A model generated the notes under the pieces. The model made no database searches. It worked only from the letters and a program-made list of their open reading frames with translations, and had not been told where the DNA came from. Source: Macrothele yani (taxonomy: Eukaryota > Arthropoda > Arachnida > Araneae > Macrothelidae). From it: a DNA stretch of 64,000 nt. The stretch lies in contig CM077034.1 of NCBI GenBank assembly GCA_039090855.1, forward strand, positions 227,876,701 through 227,940,700, written 5' to 3'. The translations under genes and the position numbers were made by a program. This document shows, piece by piece, positions 63,999 through 64,000 of this stretch (position 1 is the stretch's first letter; each line of letters opens with the position of its first letter).

Positions 63999-64000
63999 GG

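Larger units (their letters stand above)
1..64000 (+). repeat. 75-bp tandem array, about 850 units
   Basis: Every stretch of the window is made of the same 75-base unit. It begins gagaaaagctctgat, contains the palindrome tcacgtga near its middle and ends acttctaataag. Spacing between equivalent bases stays at multiples of 75 apart from the small indels listed elsewhere. The unit has 27 A, 18 T, 14 G and 16 C. It carries a single CpG, inside cacgtg. Variants recur at fixed positions and travel in linked blocks, as expected of an array evolving by unequal exchange or gene conversion. No unique flank is present on either side. Whether the array is a coding exon or a satellite is treated in the CDS entry and the findings. 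Confidence 0.99.

Noticed and set aside
418..62428. Many minus-strand open frames reading a Leu/Phe/Glu-rich repeat (LLEVFVEPLVSRDFLSEWS)
   Set aside because: They are shadows of the repeat. Each DH unit (gatcat) puts a TGA in this frame, so every such frame ends at the nearest DH unit, and DH is one of the commonest variants. A maintained gene could not tolerate that.
1..64000. CRISPR array
   Set aside because: Regular repeats with short variable positions were considered, but there are no non-repetitive spacers: the entire 75 bp is conserved, with changes at a few fixed bases.
1..64000. Telomeric, rDNA or known centromeric satellite
   Set aside because: There is no short G-rich telomere motif, no rRNA-like sequence and no CENP-B box. 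The CDEI-like gtcacgtg core alone is too short to call a centromere.
1..64000. ATG or GTG start codons inside units (for example atg in actaatggc, gtg in aatgtggag)
   Set aside because: They recur in every unit or in every V25 unit, with identical context, so none can be singled out as a translation start. The GTG forms also follow from the V25 variant.
1..64000. Phase-variable contingency locus driven by indels
   Set aside because: The breaks are not length changes of a simple repeat tract. Most duplicate the two alleles of a polymorphic base, which fits consensus error better than slippage. Only the A-run changes at 9340 and 15343 look like slippage.
1..64000. Mobile element or integrated virus
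   Set aside because: There are no terminal repeats, transposase, reverse transcriptase or capsid-like sequences, nor any non-repeat sequence at all.

Overview
The whole 64,000-base window is one uninterrupted tandem array of a 75-bp unit, about 850 copies head to tail on the + strand, broken only by a 100-N assembly gap at 16703-16802. No unique sequence flanks it, so both ends of the array lie outside the window. I see no ordinary gene, RNA gene, mobile element, CRISPR array, origin or promoter. The N-filled scaffold gap and the array's size suggest a eukaryotic genome assembly. The sequence itself (unit: 27 A, 18 T, 14 G, 16 C; 40% GC) does not identify the organism, and a prokaryotic giant repeat gene is not formally excluded.

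The unit is 25 codons long. In one + strand frame (here frame A) it reads residues 1-12 EKSSDPDHSDKK, then residues 13-25 SRDTNGSTKTSNK. This is a highly charged, Ser/Lys/Asp/Thr-rich sequence with no hydrophobic residue. Recurrent variants sit at a few positions: 5-6 (DP, DH, DR, DY, GH, GN, SH), 7 (D/E), 13 (S/L), 14 (R/H), 17 (N/K), 19 (S/T) and 25 (K as aag or aaa, V, E). Frame A is open through every unit apart from two nonsense codons (5132-5134 and 61597-61599) and 45 small length changes that shift the frame. The simplest coding reading is therefore a fragment of one giant intrinsically disordered repeat protein of more than 21,000 residues. Composition favours this: there is no T at any of the 25 second codon positions. 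The spread of substitutions over codon positions looks near-neutral, so a non-coding satellite derived from a coding repeat remains a live alternative.

Layout: 1-8 kb, 14-17.7 kb and 58-64 kb hold diverse unit types and visible higher-order repeats: a 2,700-bp offset duplication with 1,099 identical bases, a 375-bp five-unit repeat at the right end, and 18-unit and 34- to 36-unit spacings. The centre, roughly 18-57 kb, is dominated by near-identical DP and DH units and carries most of the frame breaks. Thirty-two of the 45 breaks are hybrids in which the alternative bases of two known unit variants both appear, for example cct and cat giving ccat. This points to consensus error from collapsed repeat copies rather than real mutation.
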